A DNA stretch of 63,680 nt from Deltaproteobacteria bacterium (GCA_015233135.1 JADFYH010000014.1:1-63680), one strand, 5' to 3'. Positions 41,801-50,161 are shown, counted from the first letter of the stretch. Notes: generated from the letters alone by a model not told the origin. Translations and numbers: made by a program.

Positions 41801-41905
41801 GTTCACTACACTATTGCTGCTCATGGCAAAAAGGCCAAGAATCAGCAAGCCCAGCACGATGGCAACGGAGATGAACCCACCCTCTTTTCTATTTAAATTT
41901 TTCAT
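38864..41905 (-). CDS. PilX-like minor pilin fused to eleven DUF4215 cysteine-rich repeats
   Basis: A 1013-residue surface protein. Residues 1-65 are a PilX-type N-terminus: short charged lead, GGFISVAIVLGLLILGLFAM membrane helix, then RANYYALAGIEYALRA. From about residue 238 to 845 come eleven copies of a roughly 42-residue repeat with six cysteines, pattern CGNG...GEACDDGN...GDGCSS.C..E..Y.C.G.PS.C, known as 'Myxococcus cysteine-rich repeat'. Between copies seven and eight sits a CHYTSSGANPY...AHIQQHGD motif, also found in secreted bacterial proteins. A beta-rich C-terminal domain ends the protein. It is the last gene of the minor-pilin operon and a strong candidate for pilus-tip adhesin or PilY1-like role (inference). 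Confidence 0.85.
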   Translation of the reverse strand: MKNLNRKEGGFISVAIVLGLLILGLFAMSSNSVVNDSSTETANNTNKERANYYALAGIEYALRAIDQGQDPNGVKTFDMGSATLTINGNQITSVGKSDVAQVTRSITTAMSGSCVSMSCNNFHSNGKDLLGVYVSKACLSHPIIARMKVSFTPDNGEKVSGIQINSQSVYSDATGTKSGTFIDITDYTIPTTPSPDPVDFIRFSSNIVGAKSYTITSEYTDHTTSQVTCIDATAAQVCGNGIPETGEECDDGNKNNGDGCSSNCTVEPGYKCNGNPSSCSLIIPTPVCGNGAIEAGEACDDGNTNNGDGCSSTCQIENGFTCSGNPSVCAPIYVPVCGNGKLDQGEACDDANTKDGDGCSSTCTVESGYTCSGSPSKCTLIPPPASVCPNGIVETGESCDDGNSKNGDGCSSNCTVEPGYNCSGNPSVCIKPNVCGDGNKAGTEACDDGNTVNGDGCSSNCQIETGWACSGSPLSTCSKIPGSICGNGILESGEECDDGNVASNDGCSSSCKIEANYTCTGSPKSTCTPTIPTPVCGNGKIEAGEACDDGNKNNGDGCSSTCQIETDYACSGAPSVCDIAGKKYCICHYTSSGANPYNTISISENAVCAHIQQHGDIPGPCAGDTIAACKGAPPLPIDYPCLVSSNNLCGDGKIENAEACDDGNKVNGDGCSSNCIVESGYTCTGTPSKCTLPPSKCGNGKVETGEACDDGNQIGGDGCSANCTVEPNYTCTGAPSVCKLPTPVCGNGKLESGEACDDGNKTNGDGCSSTCTVEAGYACTGSPLSTCSLLCGNGKIDAGETCDDGNRTSGDGCSSTCQVEGNNVCTGAPSVCRLPIVTNASTGTVSVGKNCDSEIKVICNQITYGAGGPAIPVKMNRALNGSYFNNWMFSNTPVYEGEVFTESVASSAPAVYMIKANAKYGSFNSTYDSTNKNQTMIWVNGSNPPSNIAGFGGQKSLNTCLAPYIDMSAKKVKLAANESIITMELGVDVSQYPTSTAADFQDLTVLISAKNCK

Positions 41906-41940
41906 ACGCCCCCCTATAAATGAATCCTCTCCTTAATTTC

Positions 41941-42034
41941 CCCCTCTTAAGCTAAGAGGGGGTCAGGGGGCGTTATGGCAATGACATCCCATTGCACCAT
42001 AACCCCTCCCAACCTCCCCTTAGCTTAAGGGGAG
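41941..42034. repeat. Palindromic repeat, family A, between pilin genes
   Basis: CCCCTCTTAAGCTAAGAGGGGG, then GTCAGGGGGCGTTATGG, then CCATAACCCCTCCCAACC and CCTTAGCTTAAGGGGAGG. The left half is the reverse complement of the right half of the copy at 2320-2414, and the right half matches the left half of 3302-3413 in reverse. It interrupts the otherwise tight minor-pilin operon between the fimT-like and PilX-like genes. Confidence 0.75.
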
Positions 42035-42068
42035 GAGACTACGGAAAAAGACTTTAGTCTCAAGAGTC

Positions 42069-42533
42069 TCAAGGCAATATTATCAATCCGGTATTATTCG
42101 TGACTGTAAAAGTTCTGCTGGAGCTGTCCTTGCTTAAATTCACCGCCAGCCCACCTCCCAGCACGGGTTGTCCATAGCTGTTGAATTCAACCTGATAATT
42201 TCTCGCAAAATTTACATTTTTATAGTCCTGATAGAGACTGATCTGCATGGGAGCCGAGGTGCTTGGATCGTTGACTGGGTTTCCAGGTGTGAGCTGGTAA
42301 ATTTCGTATTGCGTGGCTGAGATGGTTCTAAATCCATGATTCACGCCTGTAATAATAGCCCTGTCTTGTGCAAAACGAATGTCGGACACCACCTTGAGCA
42401 TGGCGCTTTGAACTGTGGGATCGGAGGTGTTGGAACTTGAAACCACACTCAGGCCCAAAATGGAAATAAGGCTTATCGTGAATATAAGTTCGAGTAAGGA
42501 AAATCCCCTTTTATTTTTAATAAATGTTTTCAT
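42069..42533 (-). CDS. GspH/FimT-like pseudopilin
   Basis: A 154-residue prepilin. The class III signal MKTFIKNKRGFSLLELIFTI has the prepilin-peptidase cleavage between Gly10 and Phe11 and the conserved Glu5 of the mature protein. A hydrophobic helix follows, then the GspH-like region DIRFAQDRAIITG with the final KDSSSRTFTVTNNTGLI strands. The product is a minor pilin of a type IV pilus or type II secretion pseudopilus. It is 3 bases from the upstream pilW-like gene. Confidence 0.88.
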   Translation of the reverse strand: MKTFIKNKRGFSLLELIFTISLISILGLSVVSSSNTSDPTVQSAMLKVVSDIRFAQDRAIITGVNHGFRTISATQYEIYQLTPGNPVNDPSTSAPMQISLYQDYKNVNFARNYQVEFNSYGQPVLGGGLAVNLSKDSSSRTFTVTNNTGLIILP

Positions 42534-42536
42534 GAT

Positions 42537-43082
42537 TTATTTAAAATTCGAGTAATAAAAATTTCTCGGATAAACCTCTCCCCTTAATTTGACATCCCCA
42601 TGATTATTGCTTGCATTCACCCCAAGATTAATCTGAATTCTTCGAACATTACTTACATTTCCATCCTGAATCTGGGCCCCCAGGGAATCGAGATAGGTAA
42701 GAGAAAAGGCGCTCAGGTTTTTGGCCAAAAGATCATTGCCCCGGTAGAGATTCAGAATACCTGCATCGGTCTGAGTTCTGAAATTGGTGGCAACGCCTGA
42801 AGTATCAATAAAAGAAAGATTGCTGCTTGAAATCGAAACCAGGGCATTAGAATCGATATAGAGCAGCTCCTCAGTAATTCGGTTAATAGCCAGGCGTGCC
42901 TGGGAAAGAGCTTCCTTGCGCGAAGTGATGGCAGAATATTGATCGATAGTAATTCCAAACAACGACGCAAAACTCAAGCTGATAATCCCTACCACCACAA
43001 GCCCCAAGGTGATTTCAAGCAAACCAAATCCCTTTTGGTTTTTGGCCTTCTTCTGAATGAATTTTAGAAAATGTTTCGGCAT
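42537..43082 (-). CDS. PilW/GspJ-like minor pilin
   Basis: A 181-residue prepilin with QKKAKNQKGFGLLEITLGLV: the cleavage would fall between Gly and Phe near residue 18/19, with the conserved Glu at mature position 5. After the helix comes SRKEALSQARLAINRITEELL, typical of PilW/GspJ. No disulphide pattern. It stands between the pilV-like and fimT-like genes, in the order found in minor-pilin priming operons (pilV, pilW, then others). Confidence 0.85.
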   Translation of the reverse strand: MPKHFLKFIQKKAKNQKGFGLLEITLGLVVVGIISLSFASLFGITIDQYSAITSRKEALSQARLAINRITEELLYIDSNALVSISSSNLSFIDTSGVATNFRTQTDAGILNLYRGNDLLAKNLSAFSLTYLDSLGAQIQDGNVSNVRRIQINLGVNASNNHGDVKLRGEVYPRNFYYSNFK

Positions 43083-43086
43083 AGTT

Positions 43087-43506
43087 TTAGTAATTCGAAA
43101 TTAAACTCATCATCTGTACACTCAGGAGGCCTCCGTAATTCCAGGAAACACTTACATTCACGCTCTTGTATCCCGTGTCCAGAGCGCTGACTGTTCTTAA
43201 ATCGCTGGAATCCACAAATTGAATTTGGGTGCGTCGAGTAAAGTTGTAAGAATCGTAACTGATATTTTCGGTGGTGGTTCCCGTGTTGATGCCGGCATAT
43301 CCACTGATTGCCTTGGTCGCAATCAGATCCTCCATCTTTTCTCCGGCCAAGTGACCCGCCCGCAAACGCATGTCATCGGTTTCTGTGGTCTTGGCCATTT
43401 GAGAGAACAGGGTCATATAACCGATGAAGCCGACACTGAGAATCATGATGGCAAAAATGGCCTCCAGGGCCGAAAAACCTTTTTGTATTTTGAAACGAGA
43501 TTTCAT
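43087..43506 (-). CDS. PilV/GspI-like minor pilin
   Basis: First gene of the minor-pilin operon. With the chosen ATG the prepilin lead is MKSRFKIQKG and the cleavage precedes FSALEAIFAI; Glu5 of the mature form is present, then the helix and AGHLAGEKMEDLIATKAISG as in PilV/GspI. A run GGGGGGAGG stands about 10 bases upstream of this ATG; the frame is open 18 codons further but without pilin features. Region 43507-43712 upstream has a small CCCTTTGTTTACAAGGG hairpin and probably the promoter. Confidence 0.86.
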   Translation of the reverse strand: MKSRFKIQKGFSALEAIFAIMILSVGFIGYMTLFSQMAKTTETDDMRLRAGHLAGEKMEDLIATKAISGYAGINTGTTTENISYDSYNFTRRTQIQFVDSSDLRTVSALDTGYKSVNVSVSWNYGGLLSVQMMSLISNY

Positions 43507-43712
43507 CCTCGAGCGCCTCCCCCCTAAGAAATCGGTTAGGAAACCGGACGGAAAAACCAAATTTTTTCTGATAGCTAAAGTGTACGCCTCGAAAAAACCC
43601 TTGTAAACAAAGGGAAAGCGCAGACTTAAACGTTTTAGGAGCTGTTAACAGGCGTAAACCTTGACGTGGAAAGACAAGAGGCTAAGGGGAGCAACAAGAT
43701 TAAACTTTCTTA

Positions 43713-44237
43713 TTAAAATTCACTAAAGGTATCTTTTTTTGCCTTGATGAGTTTGATGGCGTAGGACTCGATAATGTCTTTGTCGTTAAAGGTGATGACG
43801 AGGGAGACGGGCTTTTTATTGCGACGAATGCGTTTCCCCTGCTGATCCATCAAGATAGTGGTTTGGCTGGGATTCTCTTCGTTTTGATAAGACCAGATCC
43901 AATTGTATACCCAGGTTTCTTTATCTTGGGGGGAACGAGTGATAATATTAGGCGCAGAGAACAATTTCAAAACCGTCAGCTGATCGGTAACGCCTTCCTT
44001 TAAATTATCGAGAATTCTTCTTTGCGGAACGGTGGACTCCACACCAATAATTTGAACCTTGGAATGATGACGATGATGGGAAGGATTATCATAAACAGCG
44101 TCCACATCTTCCCAATAGTTTTTGTTGAGTTCACTATTTACGTACTTGTTTCTTCCCAAGCCCTCGTTAGCCCTCAATAGAGACGCAGAAGCAAGCAGTG
44201 AAAGCAAACCCAAGCTCATTGCAATAGTCTTCTTCAT
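43713..44237 (-). CDS. Periplasmic protein with BamE/SmpA-like domain
   Basis: A 174-residue exported protein with signal peptide (MKKTIAMSLGLLSLLASASLLRA). The part from about residue 75, LKEGVTDQLTVLKLFSAP ... TWVYNW ... SLVITFNDKDIIESYAIK, has the layout of the SmpA/OmlA fold seen in BamE (G.t...v...lG.P, W.Y, l.i.F....V..y). It lacks a lipobox Cys, so it is likely periplasmic and soluble, unlike BamE itself. The role is unknown. The AT-rich 44238-44454 stretch upstream holds the diverging promoters. Confidence 0.6.
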   Translation of the reverse strand: MKKTIAMSLGLLSLLASASLLRANEGLGRNKYVNSELNKNYWEDVDAVYDNPSHHRHHSKVQIIGVESTVPQRRILDNLKEGVTDQLTVLKLFSAPNIITRSPQDKETWVYNWIWSYQNEENPSQTTILMDQQGKRIRRNKKPVSLVITFNDKDIIESYAIKLIKAKKDTFSEF

Positions 44238-44454
44238 AAATCTCCCCTGTTAAAATTCAAATAGAGTTCGAGAGTTGTAGGGTAACAAAGCTGATAAAAG
44301 TGTCAAAGAGAATTTGCAGACTTTCTTTTAGCAATTCTTAGCAAAATTTTCAGAGACGCAACTTTTGAGGCCTCGGGAAACGATATCTCTTTAAAGGAGT
44401 GAAGTTTTAACGGATAATGTGAGACGGTGTAGACACAGACAAAGGAGTTTGACC

Positions 44455-46461
44455 ATGGGTTTTCATATCAATCCGAATGCCAATCCTAATTCTGCAGATG
44501 GTTACGTCTTTACAGACAATCAGCATCACCAAGAATTTAGCATCGTTCAACGTGATGGCCATGCAAGCTTGCAAGGGCAGGTCCCTCCAAGGGAAGCACT
44601 TCACAGCATCTTACAAGAAGTGCAACACTTAAGGGCTGAAGTGAGACAGGGTTATGCTCAACTTCAAGGGCTTCCTGGTGGAGATCACACTGCAGCAACT
44701 GAACGATTACGCGGAAGGGCCCAGCTTGCGGGAGAACTTTTTCTTCAGGCGCAGGTACTTCGGGCGGATATACGTTCTTCTAATGCCCGACATGGAGATA
44801 TCCCAGCAAACACCAGACAGTTATACCAGCAACTCAACAACGATACCGCTTATAGGGATAGAACCTTAGGACCACTCTTTGCCAACGACACTTATAGACC
44901 TCCTCAGCAAAGATTAGGGCAACTGCATGCAAGCTTACCGTCTACGGAATCCGCCGCTTGGATGGATGCACGCTTTGAACTTTCAGAAGCACGACGTCAT
45001 CTCGAAAGAGGGGAACCCGCCCGTGCCCTGGAATTTCTGGATCAAGTGAGAGGAAACTATCAGCGCATGGCGGCCCTTCCTGGACATGACGCCGGGTGGC
45101 TGAGCAGTTTGCAGACAGAACACAACACACTTCGTGCCTCTATCCAAACGGCAAATCCCCGCATCAACATGGATGCACATCCTGAAATAAGACCCGCAGT
45201 GGCAGAACTCGGTGCCCGTGATTTGGAATTAAGCGTCGGACAGCATTTGGGTAGCGCGCGCAGCTTTGCAAGCAGTGACCCAGACCGAGCCCTACGGGAA
45301 TGTGCTTTGGCAGATGAGAGTCTCAGCAGACTTCTCCATCATACAGAGGCAAGACCAGAAACCATCCAGGGTCTCCAGGCTGAGTTGGGACAGGTATTGG
45401 GAAGCTTGCGGCCTGAAGGAACAAACCCTCCTCCCCCAAGCAATCCGAGGGCCCCAGCGGTACCGACAGGAGGGATTGCGGTGGCAACTACCACACCAGT
45501 AGTTCCAGCCCCAGTCCCAACACCTCAACCCACCGCAACTCCAGCACCCACGCCTACGCCAGCTCCAGTGGCAATAGCCCGAACGCTTATCCCAGAAACG
45601 CCTGGCGCAACTAGGCCCCCAGTTGTGCCTCCATTACCAGCAGCACCCGGAGCCTGGCGTTCAGAGGCTCCCATAACTACTACTTCTCAAACCATAACTC
45701 CTCCTACTGAAATGGCCACTCCAACTCCTGCTCTGAACACAACTCCAAGTGATGAAGCCACTCGAGCTTCTGCAGAGGCAGAGGCTGCCTTAGCTGCTTT
45801 AGGGCGTAGCAATACTGCCACAGTGGCCACTCTTGTTGGAGCTCCTGGACAACCACAAGCACCTGGAGTTGCACCTGAAGCGCCACCGCAAGATTCAACA
45901 TCACCTTCTCCTACAGGGTCAGCAATAGTTAGAGGAGGACAAGCTGCTGCAGGGGTAGGCCTTGGAAATCTCGGGACTCCCTCCGCTGCCGCATCTAATA
46001 ACATCGGATCAGGCGGTACAATAGGAGGAGGACCTGGAAATGCTGTACTCAGAGCAGCTAGTGGCTTACCTCCCAGTCTCTCTGACAATATCGGGGTGAC
46101 GGATCCTCTAAGCGCTGGTGGCCGACCAGTAGCCCGCTTAAATCAAGCAGCGATTGGAGGCATTTATAATCATCTTTCAGATGCGATCAACGACCGTAAG
46201 ATTTCAGGTCTTCAGTCGGTAAGAATTGGCCTTTATTATGAACCCGGAAGCAGCAATCGGGTGAGAGTCGTGGTCCTTCAGGCAAGGGTCTCGGAAATAG
46301 ATCCCGCTACGGGAAACACTATCACAAGACCTGCTCGCCCAGGAGATAGACAAGTAAACAGTGTATTAAATGCACTCAGAGAAAACCCAGCTTTGATACC
46401 AAGCCTTTCCTCTCCCACTGGTGAGACAGGCTCGGTGAGTGAGTTTAATGTACCAGCGTAA
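44455..46461 (+). CDS. Unknown protein with coiled N-terminal and Pro/Thr-rich middle region
   Basis: About 668 residues. The start was chosen at the ATG preceded by AAAGGAG; twelve in-frame residues upstream were left out. Residues 1-320 are helical and Glu/Gln/Arg-rich, with repeated LRAE/ELGARDLEL-type heptads that may form a coil. Residues 330-490 are a Pro/Thr/Ala-rich linker. The C-terminal 150 residues contain a Gly-rich section and an alpha-beta region (RIGLYYEPGSSNRVRVVVLQARV). No signal peptide or family is recognised. Linker plus end domain resembles cell-envelope or TonB-like layouts, but this is only a likeness. Confidence 0.55.
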   Translation: MGFHINPNANPNSADGYVFTDNQHHQEFSIVQRDGHASLQGQVPPREALHSILQEVQHLRAEVRQGYAQLQGLPGGDHTAATERLRGRAQLAGELFLQAQVLRADIRSSNARHGDIPANTRQLYQQLNNDTAYRDRTLGPLFANDTYRPPQQRLGQLHASLPSTESAAWMDARFELSEARRHLERGEPARALEFLDQVRGNYQRMAALPGHDAGWLSSLQTEHNTLRASIQTANPRINMDAHPEIRPAVAELGARDLELSVGQHLGSARSFASSDPDRALRECALADESLSRLLHHTEARPETIQGLQAELGQVLGSLRPEGTNPPPPSNPRAPAVPTGGIAVATTTPVVPAPVPTPQPTATPAPTPTPAPVAIARTLIPETPGATRPPVVPPLPAAPGAWRSEAPITTTSQTITPPTEMATPTPALNTTPSDEATRASAEAEAALAALGRSNTATVATLVGAPGQPQAPGVAPEAPPQDSTSPSPTGSAIVRGGQAAAGVGLGNLGTPSAAASNNIGSGGTIGGGPGNAVLRAASGLPPSLSDNIGVTDPLSAGGRPVARLNQAAIGGIYNHLSDAINDRKISGLQSVRIGLYYEPGSSNRVRVVVLQARVSEIDPATGNTITRPARPGDRQVNSVLNALRENPALIPSLSSPTGETGSVSEFNVPA

Positions 46462-46539
46462 ATTAAATTTGATTCCAAAAAACACGACAGGCCCATTTTT
46501 TTATTGAGTGAAAAGCAAAGGACAGTTTACTAGTGCGGG

Positions 46540-47334
46540 ATGCAAAATTTTAATGTCACGGTCATCTTAAAAAAAATAGCCCCCAATCCCAGACACCAAT
46601 CCACGCATCTGGAGAGTATTGCACGCGTTGAAGAGGCGCTTTCGAAGCGGAATATTTTTTATCAAATTACCTCTCGCCACTCGAGAAACAATATCAGTAG
46701 CGCGAATCTGATTGTAACCGTCGGAGGCGATGGGACCTTTCTGCACGCCTCTCATCTGGCCTTGAATGGGCAAATTCTGATGGGCATCAACTCTGTGCCG
46801 CAGGCCAGCCACGGCGAGTATTGTGTGTCGGATGCCCAGGGGTTTCCGGCCATTCTGGACCAATTTCTCTCTGGAAAATCCAAAATTACGGAAGTTTATC
46901 GTTTGCAGGCAAAAATCAAAAACAGAACTCTGCCTGTACTGGCTTTAAATGACATTCTTTTCTGCCATCCCTGCCCTGCAGGAACCACACGCTATCAAAT
47001 TGAAGTGGATCATCAAAAAGAGGAACAAAAATGTTCCGGGGTCTGGATTTCTACCGCAACAGGATCCACCGCGGCCACGCACTCTGCGGGAGGAAAAATC
47101 TTGTCCAAGGAAGATCCTCATTTTCAGTTTGTAGTTCGGGAACCCTTTAGCACAAAAAAAAATACACTGAGGTTGACTCACGGAGTACTCGCCCCGCATC
47201 AAACCCTTAAACTGAGCCCTCACATGCCCAAGGCCATGGTTTTCATCGATGGCTCTCATCATGCCTTTTCGATGAACGAAGGGGAAGTATTGAGTATTGG
47301 TGTTTCGAAGAAGAAATTAAAAATGGTAATCTAA
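46540..47334 (+). CDS. NAD(+) kinase-like protein
   Basis: Phosphorylates NAD to NADP. The signature VGGDGTFLHA is at 61-70 and the second conserved block GVWISTATGSTAATHSAGGKI near 167-187 fits the NAD kinase C-terminal beta domain; the NDIL motif is at about 138-141. The 264-residue length is in the family range. Sequence around NE/D motifs differs from E. coli NadK, so a diverged or long-branch NadK is likely. It converges on the transhydrogenase operon, so both halves of NADP(H) supply lie side by side. Confidence 0.82.
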   Translation: MQNFNVTVILKKIAPNPRHQSTHLESIARVEEALSKRNIFYQITSRHSRNNISSANLIVTVGGDGTFLHASHLALNGQILMGINSVPQASHGEYCVSDAQGFPAILDQFLSGKSKITEVYRLQAKIKNRTLPVLALNDILFCHPCPAGTTRYQIEVDHQKEEQKCSGVWISTATGSTAATHSAGGKILSKEDPHFQFVVREPFSTKKNTLRLTHGVLAPHQTLKLSPHMPKAMVFIDGSHHAFSMNEGEVLSIGVSKKKLKMVI

Positions 47335-47349
47335 CAAAGAGCTTGTGCC

Positions 47350-48717
47350 TTATAATTTCTTCAGCGATTGGATCAGATGGTTTGTTACTTCTTGTGCATC
47401 GCCATAAAGCATGCGGGTGTTGTCGGTGTAGAAGAGTTCATTTTCAATGCCAGCAAAACCTTTTCCTTTTCCGCGCTTGATCACGATGACGTTCTTGGAT
47501 TTATCCACATCCAAAATCGGCATGCCGTAGATAGGGCTGGAGGTGTTATTACGAGCCGCAGGATTTACCACGTCGTTGGCTCCGATGACCAAGCTCACCG
47601 TGGTAGAAGGGAACTCGGCATTGATTTCTTCGAGGTCAAAGAGTTTTTCGTAGGGAATGCCCGCCTCGGCCAACAGAACGTTCATGTGTCCGGGCATACG
47701 TCCTGCCACGGGATGAATGGCAAATTTTACTTCCACTCCCCGTTGATCGAGCAGATCGGAAAGCTCGCGCATCTTATGCTGGGCCTGGGCCACGGCCATT
47801 CCATAACCGGTGACGATAATGACCTTCTCTGCGTAGGCAATCAAGATTGCGGCATCCTCAAGCTCAATAGACTTCATGCTTCCCTTAATTTCTTGTTGGC
47901 CTCCTGTGCTCTCCTGTCCAAAGGCACTGAATAATACATTGAGGATGGAACGATTCATGGCCTTGGCCATCAACTGAGTCAGCAGAGTCCCTGCGGCACC
48001 CACAACGGTTCCGGCGACTATCATGGCATAATTTTGCAGGGCAAATCCCTCAAAGCCCACCGAAAGACCGGTGAGGGCATTGAAGAGGGAGATCACTACG
48101 GGCATGTCTCCACCGCCGATGGGAAGAGTCATCATAACCCCAAAAAGGAAGGCGAGGGCGAAGAAGAGTACCAAGAACCAGAGGGTGGCAGCAGGGCAGA
48201 AAAGCAAACTGGCCCCCATCGCGATGGCTGCCAGCAGGATCAGCATATTTAAAAATTGCTGGCCCGGAAAAGTGTAAGGACGCTCTCTCAGCAGAGACTG
48301 CAATTTGGCAAAGGCAATCACACTTCCGCTGAAAGCCACCATCCCAATAAGCCCGCCTATAACGGTAATCGCCTTCAGACCAAAAGGAAGATCGTCCCCT
48401 TTTGAGAGTTCAACCGCGGCAATAGCGGCAGCCGCGCCCCCTCCCATCCCATTATAGATCGCAATCATCTGGGGCATGTTGGTCATTGCCACTCTTTTAC
48501 CACCAACCCAGGCGATAATGCTTCCCACCACGAGGGCGATAAGCATCAAGGGATAGTTTCCTAAATTAGGTTGGAATAAAGTGGCTACCGTGGCCAACAA
48601 CATGGCTCCTCCCGCCCAGATAATTCCGGAACGTGCGGTCAGAGGAGAGCTCATGCGTTTCAAGCCCACAATGAATAACAAAGCCGTTACAAAATAGGTG
48701 AGTTGTATCCAGATCAA
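47350..48717 (-). CDS. pntB: NAD(P) transhydrogenase subunit beta
   Basis: Integral membrane, proton-translocating subunit with an NADP(H)-binding C-terminal domain (dIII). The first 260 residues hold about nine hydrophobic segments. The dIII domain shows IVTGYGMAVAQAQH near 305-318, the KFAIHPVAGRMPGHMNVLLAEA block near 340-361 and VIGANDVVNPAAR near 388-400. The last block KRGKGKGFAGIENELF is typical. The length 455 fits. It starts within the last codons of pntAB (4-base overlap). Confidence 0.97.
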   Translation of the reverse strand: MIWIQLTYFVTALLFIVGLKRMSSPLTARSGIIWAGGAMLLATVATLFQPNLGNYPLMLIALVVGSIIAWVGGKRVAMTNMPQMIAIYNGMGGGAAAAIAAVELSKGDDLPFGLKAITVIGGLIGMVAFSGSVIAFAKLQSLLRERPYTFPGQQFLNMLILLAAIAMGASLLFCPAATLWFLVLFFALAFLFGVMMTLPIGGGDMPVVISLFNALTGLSVGFEGFALQNYAMIVAGTVVGAAGTLLTQLMAKAMNRSILNVLFSAFGQESTGGQQEIKGSMKSIELEDAAILIAYAEKVIIVTGYGMAVAQAQHKMRELSDLLDQRGVEVKFAIHPVAGRMPGHMNVLLAEAGIPYEKLFDLEEINAEFPSTTVSLVIGANDVVNPAARNNTSSPIYGMPILDVDKSKNVIVIKRGKGKGFAGIENELFYTDNTRMLYGDAQEVTNHLIQSLKKL

Positions 48718-49025
48718 GGGGTAGGCTCCTTTTTCTTTTTCTCGTTCTTTTTCTCGAACATTTCAAGCATACGTACGGTGACGGCATAACCCCCGGCGGC
48801 ATTCACGGCCCCCAAAAATACTCCGAGGAATCCGATAATTTTGTCGGGCATGGTATGCGCCAGACCCAGGGAAACCATGGCTCCGACCACGACGATTCCA
48901 TGGATAAAATTTGAACCCGACATGAGCGGGGTATGAAGCACCACGGGCACCTTCGAAATCACCTCGTAACCGGTGAAGACTGCCAGTAAGAAGATGTAGA
49001 GAGCAGGCATGAGATTTTCAGTCAT
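48714..49025 (-). CDS. pntAB: NAD(P) transhydrogenase subunit alpha, part 2
   Basis: The small membrane piece (103 residues) found where the alpha subunit is split in two genes. Three hydrophobic segments and the GYEVISKVPVVLHTPLMSGSNFIHGIV region are exactly as in PntA-2 of other bacteria. The C-terminus ends in a Lys/Glu-rich tail. It overlaps pntAA and pntB by 4 bases each. Confidence 0.94.
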   Translation of the reverse strand: MTENLMPALYIFLLAVFTGYEVISKVPVVLHTPLMSGSNFIHGIVVVGAMVSLGLAHTMPDKIIGFLGVFLGAVNAAGGYAVTVRMLEMFEKKNEKKKKEPTP

Positions 49026-50161
49026 GATCTTTTTTCCTCCAGCAAGGCCTTGGTGGGGGCATGCTTGATCTCACCCTGATAGCTGAGCAGAGATCCGATA
49101 ATGATTTCATCCTCAAGGTTAGGGCTAAGCGTTTTCCCCTCCTGGGTGAGGAGAGTAAGGAAGTTAAACATATTTTTTGCGTACATCTCACTGGCATGAA
49201 AAGGCAGAGAACTGGACAGATTGGCCGGACCCACAATGCGCACGCCATTTTTTACCACCTCGGTTCCCAGCTTCGTCAAAACACAATTGCCTCCGGATTC
49301 GGCAGAGAGGTCGACGATGACAGATCCGGGTTTCATACGACCCACGACTTCCTCGCTAATTAATATAGGAGCAGGTCGTCCGGGCACATGGGCCGTGCTG
49401 ATCACCACATCCGCCGAAGCAATGTGTTTGTCCAAGGTTTCTTGATCTTTCTTTTTCTCTTCCGCACTTAATTCTCGGGCATAGCCTCCTTGGCCTTCTC
49501 CATCCACCGTGCTTTGTACAAATTTTGCCCCGAGCGACTCAATCTGTTCTCTCGAACTCTTACGGATATCATAGGCCTCCACAACAGCCCCAAGCCTTCG
49601 AGAAGTGGCAATAGCCTGCAAGCCCGCCACGCCAGCCCCCAACACCAGAACCTTTGCAGGACGAATCGTTCCTGCTGCTGTGGTGAGCATGGGGAAAAAG
49701 CGACTGCAGCGGTCTGCCGCAATTAAGACAGCCTTGTAACCATTGACCGTTGCCTGCGAGGAGAGGGCATCCATGCTCTGCGCACGGGTCACCCGGGGGA
49801 TGAGTTCCATCGCAAAGGAGGTAATTTTTTTGTTTTGAAGTTCGCGCACCCGATCTGGAAAGCGGTAGGGATAGAGGAAGCTGATGAGGATCGCCCCGTT
49901 TGGAATTTGTTTGATTTCCTCTTCGAGGGGGGGGGCTACTTTGAGGATCACCTGGGAATTCTGAAGGATCTGTTCCCGACTCTGCAGTTTCGCCCCTGCC
50001 TTTTCATAAGATTCATTTGGAAAAAAGGAAGCCTCTCCCGCGCCTCTTTCGATGCAGACCTCATAGCCCATCTTCACCAGACGGCCCACTACATCGGGAA
50101 CCAGCGCCACCCGAGACTCGCCTTCACTTAGTTCTTTGGGTATTCCTAATCGAATAGTCAT
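49022..50161 (-). CDS. pntAA: NAD(P) transhydrogenase subunit alpha, part 1
   Basis: NAD(H)-binding soluble domain (dI) of the proton-pumping transhydrogenase. MTIRLGIPKELSEGESRVAL is the normal N-terminus, ALSSQATVNGYKAVL and VLVLGAGVAGLQAIATSRRLGA (NAD Rossmann) follow near 140 and 170, and VIVDLSAESGGN near 275. An AAGGAG lies about 6 bases upstream of the chosen ATG; a frame 17 codons longer was rejected. It heads the pntAA-pntAB-pntB operon. Confidence 0.96.
   Translation of the reverse strand: MTIRLGIPKELSEGESRVALVPDVVGRLVKMGYEVCIERGAGEASFFPNESYEKAGAKLQSREQILQNSQVILKVAPPLEEEIKQIPNGAILISFLYPYRFPDRVRELQNKKITSFAMELIPRVTRAQSMDALSSQATVNGYKAVLIAADRCSRFFPMLTTAAGTIRPAKVLVLGAGVAGLQAIATSRRLGAVVEAYDIRKSSREQIESLGAKFVQSTVDGEGQGGYARELSAEEKKKDQETLDKHIASADVVISTAHVPGRPAPILISEEVVGRMKPGSVIVDLSAESGGNCVLTKLGTEVVKNGVRIVGPANLSSSLPFHASEMYAKNMFNFLTLLTQEGKTLSPNLEDEIIIGSLLSYQGEIKHAPTKALLEEKRS

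Noticed and set aside
38864-41905. Possible CRISPR or tandem DNA repeats in the 39-41 kb region
   Set aside because: The periodicity of about 130 bases is explained by protein repeats with diverged codons; there are no constant short repeats with unique spacers and no cas genes.
47368-47934. 188-codon frame opposite pntB
   Set aside because: Antisense shadow of a highly conserved gene; no start signal or family match.
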